Below, piece by piece: positions 44,288 through 55,712 of a DNA stretch of 64,000 bases. Numbering within the stretch: the first letter of the stretch is position 1; each line of letters begins with the position of its first letter. Position numbers and translations under genes: made by a program. Source of the DNA: Hirsutella rhossiliensis (Eukaryota; Ascomycota; Sordariomycetes; Hypocreales; Ophiocordycipitaceae); contig NW_025408669.1 in the NCBI RefSeq assembly GCF_020360975.1, forward strand, positions 7,750,001 to 7,814,000, written 5' to 3'. The notes under the pieces were generated by a model. The model made no database searches, had not been told where the DNA came from, and saw nothing but the letters and a program-made list of their open reading frames with translations.

Positions 44288-44954
44288 ATGGATCCATCTC
44301 CCACTAACGGTACTAAGACCTCCTCGCGAGGGGGCTCACTCGAACCCCTGACCTTCCAGGGTGAGACCTTCCAGGCAAGCCTCGGTTAAGCAGGGTCACT
44401 GATGTAGCCAGAGTATCTCGAACTGAGCAACTTGGCTTTCAATTGGGGAGATAGCTATGATGCAAAGGCAGGTGGTGAAATGCCCTCTGGGTGCCGCATG
44501 TTTGACTGCTAACGTCACCCGGGTTTTCCACTTCCAGGATTGGGCTCGATTGAAAAGCATCATCGCACCCACTCTTTTCGTTGACTACACGCAAATCGGA
44601 AAGGGGAAATGGGAAGCCATGCCAGCGGAGGACTTCATGGCGATGGCGTCTCATGATGACTTCCTTGGCGATCCTTGCGTCAAAACCCAACACCTGTTTG
44701 GCGCAACCCGATGGGAGCGGCTATCGGAGTCTAAATTCGTTGGACATCATCAGCTCCGGGTTGCGCATCAGGTATACACGGCGCCGGACTTCAAGACGGT
44801 CAAGGTACGGGGCCACGGCCATGCTACGAATGAACATTACTATACCAAGATTGACGGGGTGTGGAAATTTTCAGGCATCAAGTCTTGCGTTAGATGGTTC
44901 GAGCATGACTTTGAGAAGGTCTTCAAGGGCTCCTACAAGGACGGGCAAAGTTGA
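44288..44954 (+). CDS. Scytalone-dehydratase-like enzyme
   Basis: Exons 44288-44360, 44412-44467 and 44538-44954 encode 181 residues, close to the known 172. Intron 1 is GTGAGA...CCAG. Intron 2 must use a GC donor (AAG|GCAGGT...CCAG|GAT) to join SYDAK to DWARLK, as in known enzymes. The family is a cone-shaped SnoaL/NTF2-like fold that dehydrates scytalone and vermelone. Residues matching the Magnaporthe active site are Tyr30 and Tyr50 (DSYD, VDYT), His85 (TQHLFG), His110 (VAHQVY) and Asn131 (HATN). Ser129 is replaced by Ala. IDGVWKFSGIK and WFEHDFEKVF are conserved C-terminal blocks. It probably dehydrates the product of the hydroxynaphthalene-reductase-like SDR in the PKS pathway. Confidence 0.92.
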
Positions 44955-45281
44955 GGTTCTTTCCTATATATTGCGAAGTCGCATAATTCCCGCTGGCTAG
45001 ATAGAAACTAACAGTTCTTTAGCCCCTGACTTATATGCCTGCTTTGCTTGTCACCCATTTAAATCTGGTATTTCCAAACTTTCATGAAACCTTACAACGT
45101 AGCCATGACATAAACAGTATATAAATCCCTTCAAACCTGATAGACTCTCTTTGTGTGATAGAGCAAGGATATATATAGCTGCTATTAAAATACCACATAC
45201 TACCCGCCCCATATCCTCTGTCAGGAACCGCCTATTGCCAGAATACTAGTACAGCCCGCCGCCGGGCATTGTCTCCCCCGA

Positions 45282-45345
45282 CGGAAGATGCGGTTGTTAG
45301 ATATATGTCGATTGCAGCGCACCTATTGGAGTATGTATCTGTCAG
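45282..45345 (+). repeat. Partial third copy of the inverted-duplication repeat
   Basis: GGAAGA..CGGT.GTTAGATATATGT followed by GCGCACCT matches 45667-45730 in the same orientation with scattered differences. Confidence 0.75.
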
Positions 45346-45666
45346 CTGCCACCAGCACCCCCATGGCATATAGGGTCCACTGTCATGTCTTCTGTTTGAG
45401 TGTCACTTCACTTTTGCCTGCACAACCCCGTGGTTTCCTCACAGTATCCCACTTTTGCCTGCTTGACACAGTAGTCTTTGTGACAGTTACAAGCACGGAG
45501 GGAGTAGCTAACCACCCCCATTCTCTTGGTACCTGCGTGCAGTGTAGGGTTTAGTCCCCTATAGATGACTACCCCTCTTGATTAGGCATGGTGCATGGTG
45601 TTTGAATCCCGCGTCTTGGCCTATAGTCCAGAAATCCCGGTGGAGCCGCGATTCCTGAGGGGATGC

Positions 45667-45880
45667 GTCGGAAGACCCGGTCGTTAGATATATGTCAATT
45701 GCGGCGCACCTGTTAGAGTGTGCATTCCACTTTCGCCTGCGTGGCGTAATGGACTACGCGACACCAATTTGAGCACTACCGTTAAGCTGGTAAAATACCG
45801 CTACACAAGGCAATACATGGGTACCCCCAATGGAGGTGTTACTAACTCGTATGATAAGTCCTTTCTCGGCTCTGATGGTT
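45667..45880 (+). repeat. Inverted duplication arm, right of dehydratase gene
   Basis: Reverse-complement partner of 43135-43440. The two arms bracket the scytalone-dehydratase-like gene. Confidence 0.75.
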
Positions 45881-46733
45881 ACATATAAGCCTCTCGACAC
45901 ACCCCCTTGGGGATCCTGGACCGCGGGATCTCTTGACCCAAGAAAATAAGTAAGCTCCAAGACAAACGGTGACTTAAACGCACGAGGATATATGCTCTTA
46001 AGTAGTCCGCTGGCAGGTAATGCCGGAAGTTACAGGGATGATTCGCCATCCATCCCGGGGTTATAAGAGTGGGAACCGCTTGTTTAATACAGGTAGCCAT
46101 GTTAATTAACACTGGTATGAGCTTTGCGACGACACGAGTAAAGCTCAAGCTCACCGAGGTAAGATTGAACCTAAGGTAACTTTAAATGCTCTATGTCGGC
46201 TTTGAAACCTTACGCCTGAATACCGTCACGTCCAGGCCGCGGCTTCGTTGTAATAATCAAACGTATATGCTGTTGCATAAATTACTTTGGACACTTCTCT
46301 ATTAATTGCCTTCGCTATCTTTGCACCGAATAATGCCAATTGTCTCACGGAAATGTTATACGGTTCACTCTTTACCCTTACCGGTTTGCTATCATCTAAC
46401 CCTACCAAACGTAACCTTCACTCTAACCCAAGACACGCTTCCTCCCTCTACAAATGAGACAGCCCCCACCTTAGGAACAGTTCTACCTCGCCTTCTCTGT
46501 TCGAGTGGCATGTCGACATTGACAGTGGGGTGTACGCTTTAACATTACGCACAAATTATCATGTTTTGTCACAAACAAACTCACATTTAGCGTTTGAAAG
46601 GGCGTGCCTATATAAGACCGTAGCTCAAGTTTGAGTTTGAAGCTTTTAAGGCCAACCAAAGTACACCATCTTTTTACGTGCTTCTAGCCTCGTCGAGTAC
46701 TCGAGCTAACTATCGGTCGCGTCGTCTTACATA

Positions 46734-47126
46734 ATGCAGGTTCTTGAGAGCTTGGATTTTGGTAGCAGCATTAGCGGGCCCGAGGACATCGTGACGGCCC
46801 CCGAGATGCGCGAGCTGTGCCTCGCAACCGTCGCCGCGGCCTAGACTGTCAATGATTCCGTGCGCTTGCGCCAGGAGATCAGGGAGGGCTTCAATAAGGA
46901 TATCGTTTGCGATGCTCTCACGGCGACGCCCGACGGCCGAAGGGGGCTTGACGCTGCTGTCGTCCGGTTGCAATACGAGATCAACGCCGTCAACAAAGCC
47001 GCCGGGGCCGCGACTAAGCGATTCGCACATTGCTCTTATGCTCAGAATATTACCAAAAACATGTGCAGGGCAAACTGGCTCCAGAGGTCCGTGTGCCCTC
47101 ACAATGCACCACATTGCTACGACTAA
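46734..47126 (+). pseudogene. Possible broken gene of unknown function
   Basis: One frame runs 130 codons from ATG 46734 with a single TAG at 46842-46844. It starts MQVLESLDFGSS and continues after the stop with RLRQEIREGFNKDIVCDAL. The TAG could be a CAG changed by CpA-to-TpA mutation. I recognise no domain; this may be a fragment between the dehydratase and the next SDR. Confidence 0.2.
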
Positions 47127-47302
47127 CTCGAAGCAGTACTGGGGCTTCTTGGTACTGCCTCTGGGACATTACCCCGGATGCGGAAAGGGTGTAACTTACC
47201 AGAACTCCTTTACGATTGAAGCCCCCCCCCCCGACTGGTTTCAGCTGATATGAGGTCATGCGGCCAAGGTGACATTGGGAGTCGCTACAAATCTTGAATC
47301 AA

Positions 47303-47455
47303 TTGTAAAATAGGCGGCGCTTTTACTGCGCACGGCCAGAAAACCTACTTTGTACTTGGTGCTCTGACTCCCTTTCCTCCATCCCAGGCTAACTGGCTAG
47401 CGCAAACCGGCGATCGCCGAATCGTCGTCTGGATCCGTGCAGTCAGTCGACACCT
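47303..47455 (+). promoter_or_regulatory. Shared pathway promoter module, SDR copy
   Basis: Homologous to 31838-31945 upstream of the PKS. It contains the perfect 12-bp palindrome CGGCGATCGCCG at 47408-47419, preceded by AACTGGCTAGC, with TCCGTGCAGTCA after it. A TATA-like ACTATAAG lies near 47472 and the gene's ATG is at 47658. Confidence 0.72.
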
Positions 47456-47657
47456 AAGGGGGCGGGGAGCGCACTATAAGAGAGAGCTCTAAGGAGCAGG
47501 CGGTCGGGTGGGCATCTCGTGTCATAGTGTCCCTATACGCTGCAGAGATAGGTATAAACATCCAATAGCACAAACCAGATCGACGACGACGACGAGGTGA
47601 TCCCAGTCGACCTTTTACCGCGACCCCTTTCAGCCTCTTCCCGCATAAGAAACAAGC

Positions 47658-48492
47658 ATGGCCACTAAGAAAATCATACTCATTACTGGTCAGTAAAGCT
47701 CATCTGGGGAGTCCATCAGAGACTCCTGCCGCTCTACAACGACCTCTCTGACTCGGCATCACAGGGGCCAGCGACGGCATCGGCTTAGAATCGAGCTACG
47801 CCATCGCCAATGCCTCGCCCTCTAATCACGTCATCATGGGCTGCCGGAGCCTCGAGAAAGGCAAAAAAGCGCTGGAGCAAGTCCAGGCCCGCAAACCGGC
47901 TGGCACAGTCAGCCTCGTGGAGCTGGACGTGACCAACGACTCGACCATCAAGGCCGCTGCCGACAAGATCACCGCAGATTTTGGAGTGCTTGACGTCCTG
48001 ATCAACAACGCGGGCGTCTTCCCGGCCGGGACAAAGGAGAACCGGCGGGCGGAGATGATGCAGGCCTTCAATACAAACACGATCGGACCCATGGTGTTAT
48101 TTGATTCGCTCGAACCGCTTCTTCAGAAGTCAGGGAACCCTAGGATCATTAACGTCTCTTCCGTTCTGGGCTCCATCAACAACAGACTGAATCCGCAATG
48201 GGAGCACTATAACGTTCTCGGAGAACCCTATCGCATATCAAAGGCGGGCCTTAATATGGCGTCGGCCTGCATGCTGAAGTACTCTAAGCAGTGGGGCGGG
48301 AAGGTTTGGACGTATTGCCCGGGATACGTCCTCACCAATATTCGGGGTGAGGGAGACCGCCAGCGCAGGATAGATACGGGCGCTGAGAGCGTCGAGACGA
48401 GTGCCGAGGGCTTGCTCGAGATCATTCAGGGGAAGAGGGACGGTGAGATGGGACTCTTCCTAGAGAGAAGGGGGAAGGTGTCTCCTTGGTAG
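47658..48492 (+). CDS. Short-chain dehydrogenase/reductase, pathway gene
   Basis: Exon 1 is 47658-47688 and exon 2 is 47765-48492 (76-base intron GTCAGT...ACAG), giving 252 residues. The intron splits the cofactor motif TGASDGIG, as in many fungal SDRs. Other SDR features are CRSLEKGKKA in the second-strand region, NNAGVF, catalytic Ser in NVSSVLGS and YRISKAGLN (YxxxK), followed by CPGYVLTNI. It resembles carbonyl-reductase-like SDRs that work on ketones or aldehydes with NADPH. The promoter shared with the PKS ties it to the polyketide pathway; it could reduce the aldehyde released by the PKS or a ring ketone. The exact substrate is unknown. Confidence 0.92.
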
Positions 48493-49330
48493 AGGGAGGC
48501 AGTATGTCTTGGGGTTAGGTGACGTTACGTTTAGTAGAGTTAGTAGGGCGCCACTAAAGGAATTCACTAATAGTCAGGAATCCCTCTGCTGCTTCCCAAC
48601 TGGCCCAATTTAACCATGTGCACTATATTAAACCTCCCCCTTCTATGTAGCGTATGGGAAGATGTTATTTAGTTAATCTAGAGTGGTAGATTGCTAACTC
48701 TAACTAACACTATTACTAGCTCGCAAGGTGCATTTATATCCCTGCTTTGTATTTAGCTGTAAAAACAGCATGTGGAAAGACAGGCTTGATAGACTGTAAA
48801 GGTATTCATCCTTGGTAGTGGTTCAGACGCTGGCCTAAACACCTGAAAGAAAAACGAATAGAGATGCAGAAAGAAGGGGAAATTGATGGTAAATCATCGG
48901 ACAGGAAGCGAAAAGTTATTTGATTCTTTAGAGGGCAATAATGTCGGCTGGGCAGGGTGGTTTTGCATTTCCGTATTCTCCTTCCTTTCCTCTACCCAAT
49001 GCCCCCTTTATATCCCTACGGCATCTTAATTGACAAATGAAATCCCATACCGTTATAGCATACGAATAGTAGCTTCCTACATTATACACTGCTCCTTTAA
49101 TAGCTTTTGGCCACCTTTCTTGCGCTCTATAGACCGAGATGGGGGCGGATGCTGAGGGAATAGGGCTCGGCGCAGGCAAAGAGCCGCTAGCTGCCGCGCC
49201 TACGTCAACTTTGCTAACCACTTTGGCAAACGATTGAGGCCTATCTCAAGTTTTTCGTGGTATTGATGTTATGAGACGGGCTTTATACGACTGCTCCGCC
49301 ATGGTGCAGTAATTATAAGGCTTGTAACTC
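48493..49330. other. Intergenic, convergent 3' ends
   Basis: 0.8 kb between the pathway SDR and the 3' end of the LtrA-like gene on the other strand. No gene seen. Confidence 0.5.
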
Positions 49331-51667
49331 TCAACAGAGGTTGAATCGGTTCGCGAGCCTCCTGCCGCGTTCCCCGTTGATGTGCGTGACCATTAATACG
49401 AGGGACCAAACAAAGGTGATGGTCGGCAAAACCCATGGACCTGATAGGAAGGCCTCACTCTTCTCCTCGTCATACCATAGCAAGGCAGTTAGACAGGTTC
49501 CCAAAGCTAAGAGATAGACGAGGACAATTCGGACAATGGGCCACGTCTTGAACGGCGCCGTCCGCGCGATGATGGCTAGTGTGGCCATTAAAGCGACGGT
49601 TGAGCCAGCTGAGATGTATCCATAGGCAAACTGTTGAGGCTTTCTGTTAGCAAGTGCACAGGGTCATGACTCAAGGGACAAACAGGTCAGGGGTCAGCCC
49701 ATGGGGAGTGAATTGCATACCACTAGCCGACAGCGACTCCACGTTTTTTCATGGACCTTGAACTGCAGCGCGCCCCCTTTAAGGTTTTCTTGCGTCTTGG
49801 ATTTTTGGGCGGTAAGTTCACCTTGGATCTCGATGCCGAACGATTGAAAAAGGACATTGCCAAGCGTTGTAACCAGGTAAAAGATTGAGTCGACAAATGT
49901 GCCGAATCCTTGCACGTTGCTGGTTCTCGAAATGTCGCCTTCAAAATCCCCCGAAGCGGAATATTTTGCAAGCGACGACCAGAAGCTATCAGGTATCGTG
50001 GTGAGGTTTCGGAGCGCGTCGTTGATCGTCTCGACCGTCTCCAGTGCTTTGGGGGGGTAGTCGCGGAGGAACGCCTGGACTGAAGCATTGATGCTATCTC
50101 GGACAGCAATGCTTGTCGTATTGAAGAGAAAGGCATCCTCGGATGGATCGGCAAAGTCTGTCAGACGGCGGATCTGGTTCCAGATTGTGGACCAGATGAG
50201 CCACTGGGTGAAGCTTTGCAAGTGTAAGACGAGCGCGAGATGGAGCGGCAGATGAAAACTCGCCCAAAGTTGCTGACGCAGGGCGGGCAGGTAGTAACCG
50301 GATCTCATCCAATCAAAATAGATTAAGAAGAGAAAGTAGATGGTTGTGGTGGCGGCCGTCACGAGCCCGATCGTGGTCGAATCTATACACGCAATTGTCA
50401 GCTTCTAGTTCATATCGGCCGTCTCAAATGGCCGGCCGTGGCGTGGCTGATTACCCCAAGCTTCCAGGTTCCTAACGATAATCACGACCTCTTTTGCCAG
50501 TTGGATAATGCCGTCGCCCATGATCATAACGGTGAGCAGCGTAATACGCTTCATCAAGTGCGTCTTGGTGAGGCTTGTCACGGGCGAAAAGTTCGATATG
50601 AGGAGACTGCCGATGGCCTCGGCTCCCGAGAAGAAATACCAGACCATATAGACTGGGCTCCTATTGTTGTTCCTAAAGCAGAACGCTACACCGAGATAAA
50701 CCAATGACGAGACGATGTGGAGGCCGATTTGCGTATAGATGGGCAAACGGGCCCTCTTAAACTTCCTCAGATGCCACAGTGTAGCGCCGTATTCGACGGC
50801 CAGACACGCGCGTGAGACGGCGAGGATTATGGCTGGTACAGTCTTTAAGCCATCAAGACTACCGCACCGTCATGTGGAGTGCCATACGTACACATTGCGC
50901 GCATCGTGTCAGAGTGCTGGTCCGATGGGTCAAATTTGGGGGCCACGACGACGAAGCCGACCAGCACACCGAGCTGAATAGCCCTCGTCAGGCGAGCTTG
51001 TGATCGAGCCTGTCAGCTTGTTTGATCACCGAAGGGGTCGATGGCGAGTTTGGTTGACGCACAAAAGATGCTGTCTGTGACATAGCGAACGTCGAAGAGG
51101 GTGACGAGAAACCAAGTCAACCACAGCAAGCTTGGACCAGAAGCCGTCGGTCAGTCGTCGGGCGTCCTATTAAGGGATTGATCGTACGCAACGATCGCAG
51201 CATCAGGCGTACCAGAAATAGCCGACGTAGGCCTTGAAGCGTGCGTGATTGGTGACTTTTTGAGTGTCCGAAAAGGCATTGTAATTGGCGGCGAAGAAAA
51301 GATCGAAGAAGAGCTCGAGCAGGGTAGGTCCGTCATGCTGGTTCAGCGTGGTCCGGCGTCAGTACATGCTGGCAGTCTCGTAGCGACAAGCGGCAATGAA
51401 GGCGGCGATGGCATGGACAGGATTAACCTTTTTGAGCTCGGGCAGCTCGTCAGCAGGGCTGCGCGGGTGTTTGCATTCGTCGTGTTTGTGATCCGACGCA
51501 TACGCCCCGGTCTGGCCCTGCGAATCGCTGTCTCCGGCACGACGGGCCAGCGGGCTGGAGAAAAAGCGAAGCTTCTCGGCCGGCAGGTGATGGCTCAGCC
51601 CCGGCATGGTGTTGTTGCGCTTCTCGAACCGGTTCCCCGGCGCATTCAGGTCTGGTGCTGCGCTCAT
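49331..51667 (-). CDS. LtrA-like (low temperature requirement A) multi-pass membrane protein
   Basis: Seven exons on the minus strand (51428-51667, 51213-51337, 51063-51130, 50892-50996, 50455-50832, 49721-50382, 49331-49630) keep frame for 625 residues. Introns are 59-90 bases; intron 1 (51338-51427) has a CTGAC branch site and removes an apparent TGA. The N-terminal 80 residues are cytosolic and polar. Family blocks then follow: TLLELFFDLFFAANYNAF, LTWFLVTLFDVRYVTDS, IQLGVLVGFVV, ITLLTVMIMGDGIIQLAKEV, TIYFLFLIYFDWMRS and FHLPLHLALVLH. The C-terminal membrane pair is PIVRIVLVYLLALG and TITFVWSLVLMVTH. The fungal family is widespread and its function is unclear. It appears unrelated to the polyketide pathway. 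Confidence 0.88.
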
Positions 51668-53583
51668 GGAGCCGAAGGAATCTTGAGTGCAGTGAGCAGG
51701 AGAAGAAACATGAATCGATCTGTGGCTTCTTCGATAGCCTTAAGGGTTCGAGGGTAGGTTGGTTGGACTATGCTTGCTAGTACTGCCTCCGTGAAGTATG
51801 GATGGAGGCGTTCCAAGCCACCACTCGAGCCGGCGGCAAGTCCCGAAGAGTGGCCAGTGGGTGCTCCTAACCCACTTACGACACAGGCCTCTCTACTCTG
51901 CTCCCGGGCTTGCCGAATCCGGCATCGGTGTTTGAGATGCCCAACGAAGCGCATTCAACAGAAGGCCAAGAGCTTGCTGTTGGAACTAGGTTTCATCCTG
52001 CGAGAGTCGGAGAGACAGTCTCGGTGGGTCGCTGAGACCCTCAGACGCGACTAGCAGAGTCGATTAATACTTCTATGACGTACTCGTACTTGGGCGTTGG
52101 CCAATCCTACGCGAAGGGCTCATGCGTCACTCGATATCTCAATCAACTCCTGACTCTCCGCAGACAGTCATCAAATGGGACTGGGAGAGGACGGGATCTG
52201 CATCGATGTATTAGGAATTAACCGCTCGTCCAGGGGAAGCTGCCGAGTATGCTTGTCGAACCGCCACCATTCCGACCCTAATGCATGTGCCAAGAAACCT
52301 GCGGCCCATATGCAGGAGATCCCGGCCAGGGGTCCCGGCGGCAGCATAGCGCCCTCGAACAAATTTTCTTGCAACACTTCGTACAACCTCCTAGGACAGT
52401 AGGACTTTCAGTTTTTGTGTCGAGTTCAGGCTCTTGAAAGCATAGCTAGGCGGAGCAACTTGATCATCCCGGAACAGCACGCACCGATGATGCCAGGAAT
52501 CGCGAACCACACTACAGGTTAATGTGCCTGCAATGCTCTTCACTCATTGAGACGGAAACACTCCCCTGCCCAGCTGCTGATTTGACCCATTTTCTCGGCC
52601 ACGTGGCTGCATAGTGTTCCATTATCTGTTTTCTTAAGGAAATGGATCACAAAATGGGACCATGTTGACTTGAATCACCGGGTGAAAGTGATATGCTAAT
52701 CAAAGGGTGCGGGAATTTAGCAAATTTATAGTTTGATACTCGAACTTCGAATTGCAATAGTCTCAAACTTGTTGGTTTCATTTTTTTATAAAAAGAAGGC
52801 TCTCCGAGCGTTACAAGATTGGTTATGTAAAGCCTTTAACGCGGTCTAAATTGCTTTGGCCGAGTAGTATATTTTCCTTTCTTAATCAACATCTGGCGTA
52901 GACACACGGGTGAAGTCTTCCAAGGAACCTTCTCCCTGGCCTACTCACTCAAACATAGGCCTCGTGGTGTTTATCATAATCTTTCATCTGGTTCTCTGCA
53001 ACTGTGACAGTGGGCACAAACAAGGGGCCACTTCATAATGCTCTTTTAGCTTTGCCTGGCTGAAAGCCCTCGTCGACACGGTCGGTTGCCATAGCTAGAA
53101 TCGTAAAATATTCAAGACATACCTCTTGCACGGCGTTCGTCATGCAGTATAGTTACGAGTTTGAAAAGCGTTGTTGTGGCAGTACTTGTGCGCCGAGCCG
53201 AGTGCAATGTGCCAGGGGTTCACATTTAAGGCGCTCACACAAAGTGCAGCACATTTTTGAGAATCGTTATCACTTGTAGGATACTGCACCCTGGCAAAAT
53301 GCATTATTGTTGAGCATGGGGTATTACGAGTCGTCGAACTGAAGAAATGCAAAAGAACAATACTGGTGGCCAAATCGACACGCTTGCTAAGGGGTTCAAA
53401 GGACGAATGTTGTGTATCGCAACCAAACGGTCTAGGCATATACATTCGAGCTCTTACGAAATTTTCCCCACATATTTTGCAAGTGCTGAATTTGTCCAGG
53501 AGTAAATTGGTCAAGGCAAGAGCTATTGTCTTCGTCAGCCAAACCACGGTCTTTGCATGACAAGGTTCTTTTAGTGGCGGAGC
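51668..53583. other. Intergenic, no supported gene
   Basis: 1.9 kb between the LtrA-like gene and the metalloprotease gene. Low-GC sequence lies around 52600-53300. Short open frames (for example 52171-52386 minus) show no domain. Confidence 0.45.
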
Positions 53584-54509
53584 TTACTCGTCATAATAGT
53601 TCATGTAGTTATGGATAGCGTCCACGCCCGCGATGCTTGGACCCGTACTGTTTTGGCAAGTGTCCCTGGCAGCTGGACATCCGGTGTCCACAGGTTGTGG
53701 CCTCTTCTGTACCTCTATCTCGGCTGGTGTGTCGCATACCAAATCTCCACCCTGTATTTCGCTACAACCGCCCATAAAGGTGTGAAAGAGGCCGTTCCAG
53801 TGCCCGACCTCGTGGACCGTGGTCTTGCCCTCGAAGGTGGCTTTTCCAGTACCGGGAATGGTACCACCCGGCAGAGTTAGCTTTAGCATTCTACAGCCAT
53901 CGTCGAAGAAATCGTCCGACTTTTCCGTAACGGTGACTGGGAATGTGCACTGGCCGAGGATAAGTGCTTCTGGCGGTAAACCTGGAGTGGTGATCTTGTC
54001 CATGTAGTAAAGGTTGAGTGTCTTATAGTCACCTTTGCGTAACTGTTTCTTCATATTGGATTGATCGTCGCCGTTGGCCCAGGCGGAATTGACCGTTCTG
54101 TCGATGCCCTTGAGGGTATATTGCATACCAGTAAGGCCATATGCTTTGTTCAGGACATCCATTTGCTCCTTCAGTTTCGATTCCTACGGCGATGTTAATT
54201 CTAATTCCAAGATACAATGTAGGGAGAGAATGCCGTCAGCTAGAGGCTTACAGGAGGATCCTCTTTCTTGTCCTCTGAGGGTACGACGACGTGGATATAC
54301 GCGTCGACATTGTTCTTGGTAGGTTTATAGTATGGTTCGGCATTGATGCATTTCTTATTGCCTGCAAATGACCGGACTATGTCGACGAGGCTTTTGGGAG
54401 GATTTTGATTTCCGCATTTGATAATCTGTATAGCGGCGCAAAGGGGCAGTAAAACCGCTATGAGTAACGCCTGACTCTGGTTGAAAAGGCGCATGGAGAT
54501 GACCTTCAA
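53584..54509 (-). CDS. Secreted M43-family zinc metalloprotease
   Basis: Exon 1 is 54252-54509 and exon 2 is 53584-54183 (68-base intron GTAAGC...GTAG), giving 285 residues. A signal peptide is visible (QALLIAVLLPLCAA); an alternative start at the second Met (54494) would give a tighter signal. The zinc-binding motif HEVGHWNGLFH (His210, Glu211, His214, His220) is the extended metzincin form of M43B/cytophagalysin proteases. The sequence GGCSEIQGGDLVCDTP and the Met-turn region NYMNYYDE at the C-terminus also match fungal members of the MEP1 type. Such enzymes are secreted and degrade host or environmental proteins. The usual Trp-Phe-Gly after the second His is Trp-Asn-Gly here, a small variation. 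It is flanked by gene-poor DNA. Confidence 0.93.
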
Positions 54510-55712
54510 GAAAAGTGCTGCTGTAGAGACATTTGGCTTGTGCGTGTATATACTCTCGAGGACATGTTGCTGAGGCTACGACTGGAGGAATCCTTTTCTT
54601 TATACATCGAGACCAGCTGGCCTTGAAGCCATGGTGGACCAAAAAGACCCAAATGACGTGCAGAACGCAGTGAACAGGCTCAGTCTTACTGCCAGGTATG
54701 CTGTCAGTGCAGTTTTCTTCAAGACACAATTAGGGGCTCTGCTAAGTACGAGCGAAGTTGCTCTAGAGGGGCAATGACCTAATAGAAATAGACATCACTA
54801 GGCACTTGATACCGACGTCACTAAAGAGATACCTGTCTGGTCCGTTCGACGTGTATTTCTTTCGTAAAGCACGCCAACAAGAGCCGAGATAAAGTAGGAG
54901 CTCTCTGGCACCAGCTGCCTCACTGTCGGAAGGCAGATATAGTAAAGATGTCAGCAACGATCGTATCATACGATTACTATGTGTATTCAGAGGAGCAGGC
55001 TGTAGTCGTATCTGTTGCTAAACGCGTTTCAATTTTGACTGTAAAGCACGAGGTTCTTGCACACTCTCGAGCTACCCGCCTCTTATTCCACCTCTGAACA
55101 ACACTTAAAATCCCAGTGAATTAAAGGGGTTAGTTCGGGCCCTACAAAGTGCGTATCGGGCGCTGCGGCGGCTCATATCCAAGCGAAGCGGGCTTATAAA
55201 TAAAGTCTTTCTAATCGGAGGAGGACGTAGCATAAGAAACAAATAGTCGGCCAAATACACCAAAGGGACGATAGCGATGGGCTCGTTGAGCCAGTACAAT
55301 AGGCACTACCAGTATAGGGAGGATCTCTCCGCTTTGGGTATGGAAGACCAGTTCCTCTAAGCCGTCGTCTTAGACCTGAAATAGCAGATGGGGTTGAGTA
55401 CTACATACTTGAACACCTAACAGAGTCAGCGGGAGAGGACACGACACATTGATGCAGCTGTCGCAGAATACCTGGCAGCGGGGTTTGGCTCCTATGAGTT
55501 ACACATTCTTAAATATGGCACTATTGGCAGAGATTGGCTAGGAAGTTCTTTATTCCACTTTGGCTTACCTAGTAGCATACCTGTGTGCAGCCATAGCGTG
55601 CCACCGTGAGCGAGACACAGTTTGGCTCTAGGTCCGAAAGGTGTCCGTGGAATACGCTACACAGTTGTCGCCTTACCCAAAATGACAGAGGTCCTCTCAC
55701 ATGGTTCTCTAT
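54510..55712. other. Intergenic, no supported gene
   Basis: 1.2 kb; the start is the metalloprotease promoter. A minus-strand open frame at 55105-55299 lacks any recognisable domain. Confidence 0.45.

Larger units (their letters stand above)
44955..46733. other. Repeat-rich intergenic region downstream of the dehydratase gene
   Basis: No supported gene. It holds a partial repeat copy (45282-45345), the right arm of the inverted duplication (45667-45880) and low-GC sequence. Confidence 0.5.

Noticed and set aside
45590..45615. tRNA B-box-like GTTTGAATCCCGC
   Set aside because: No convincing A box or cloverleaf upstream; it lies in a repeat and could at most be a tRNA-derived element relic.
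51338..51427. In-frame TGA in the LtrA-like gene, first taken as a nonsense mutation
   Set aside because: A GTTAAT...CCAG intron with a CTGAC branch site removes it and keeps frame into the conserved LLELFFDLFFAAN block.
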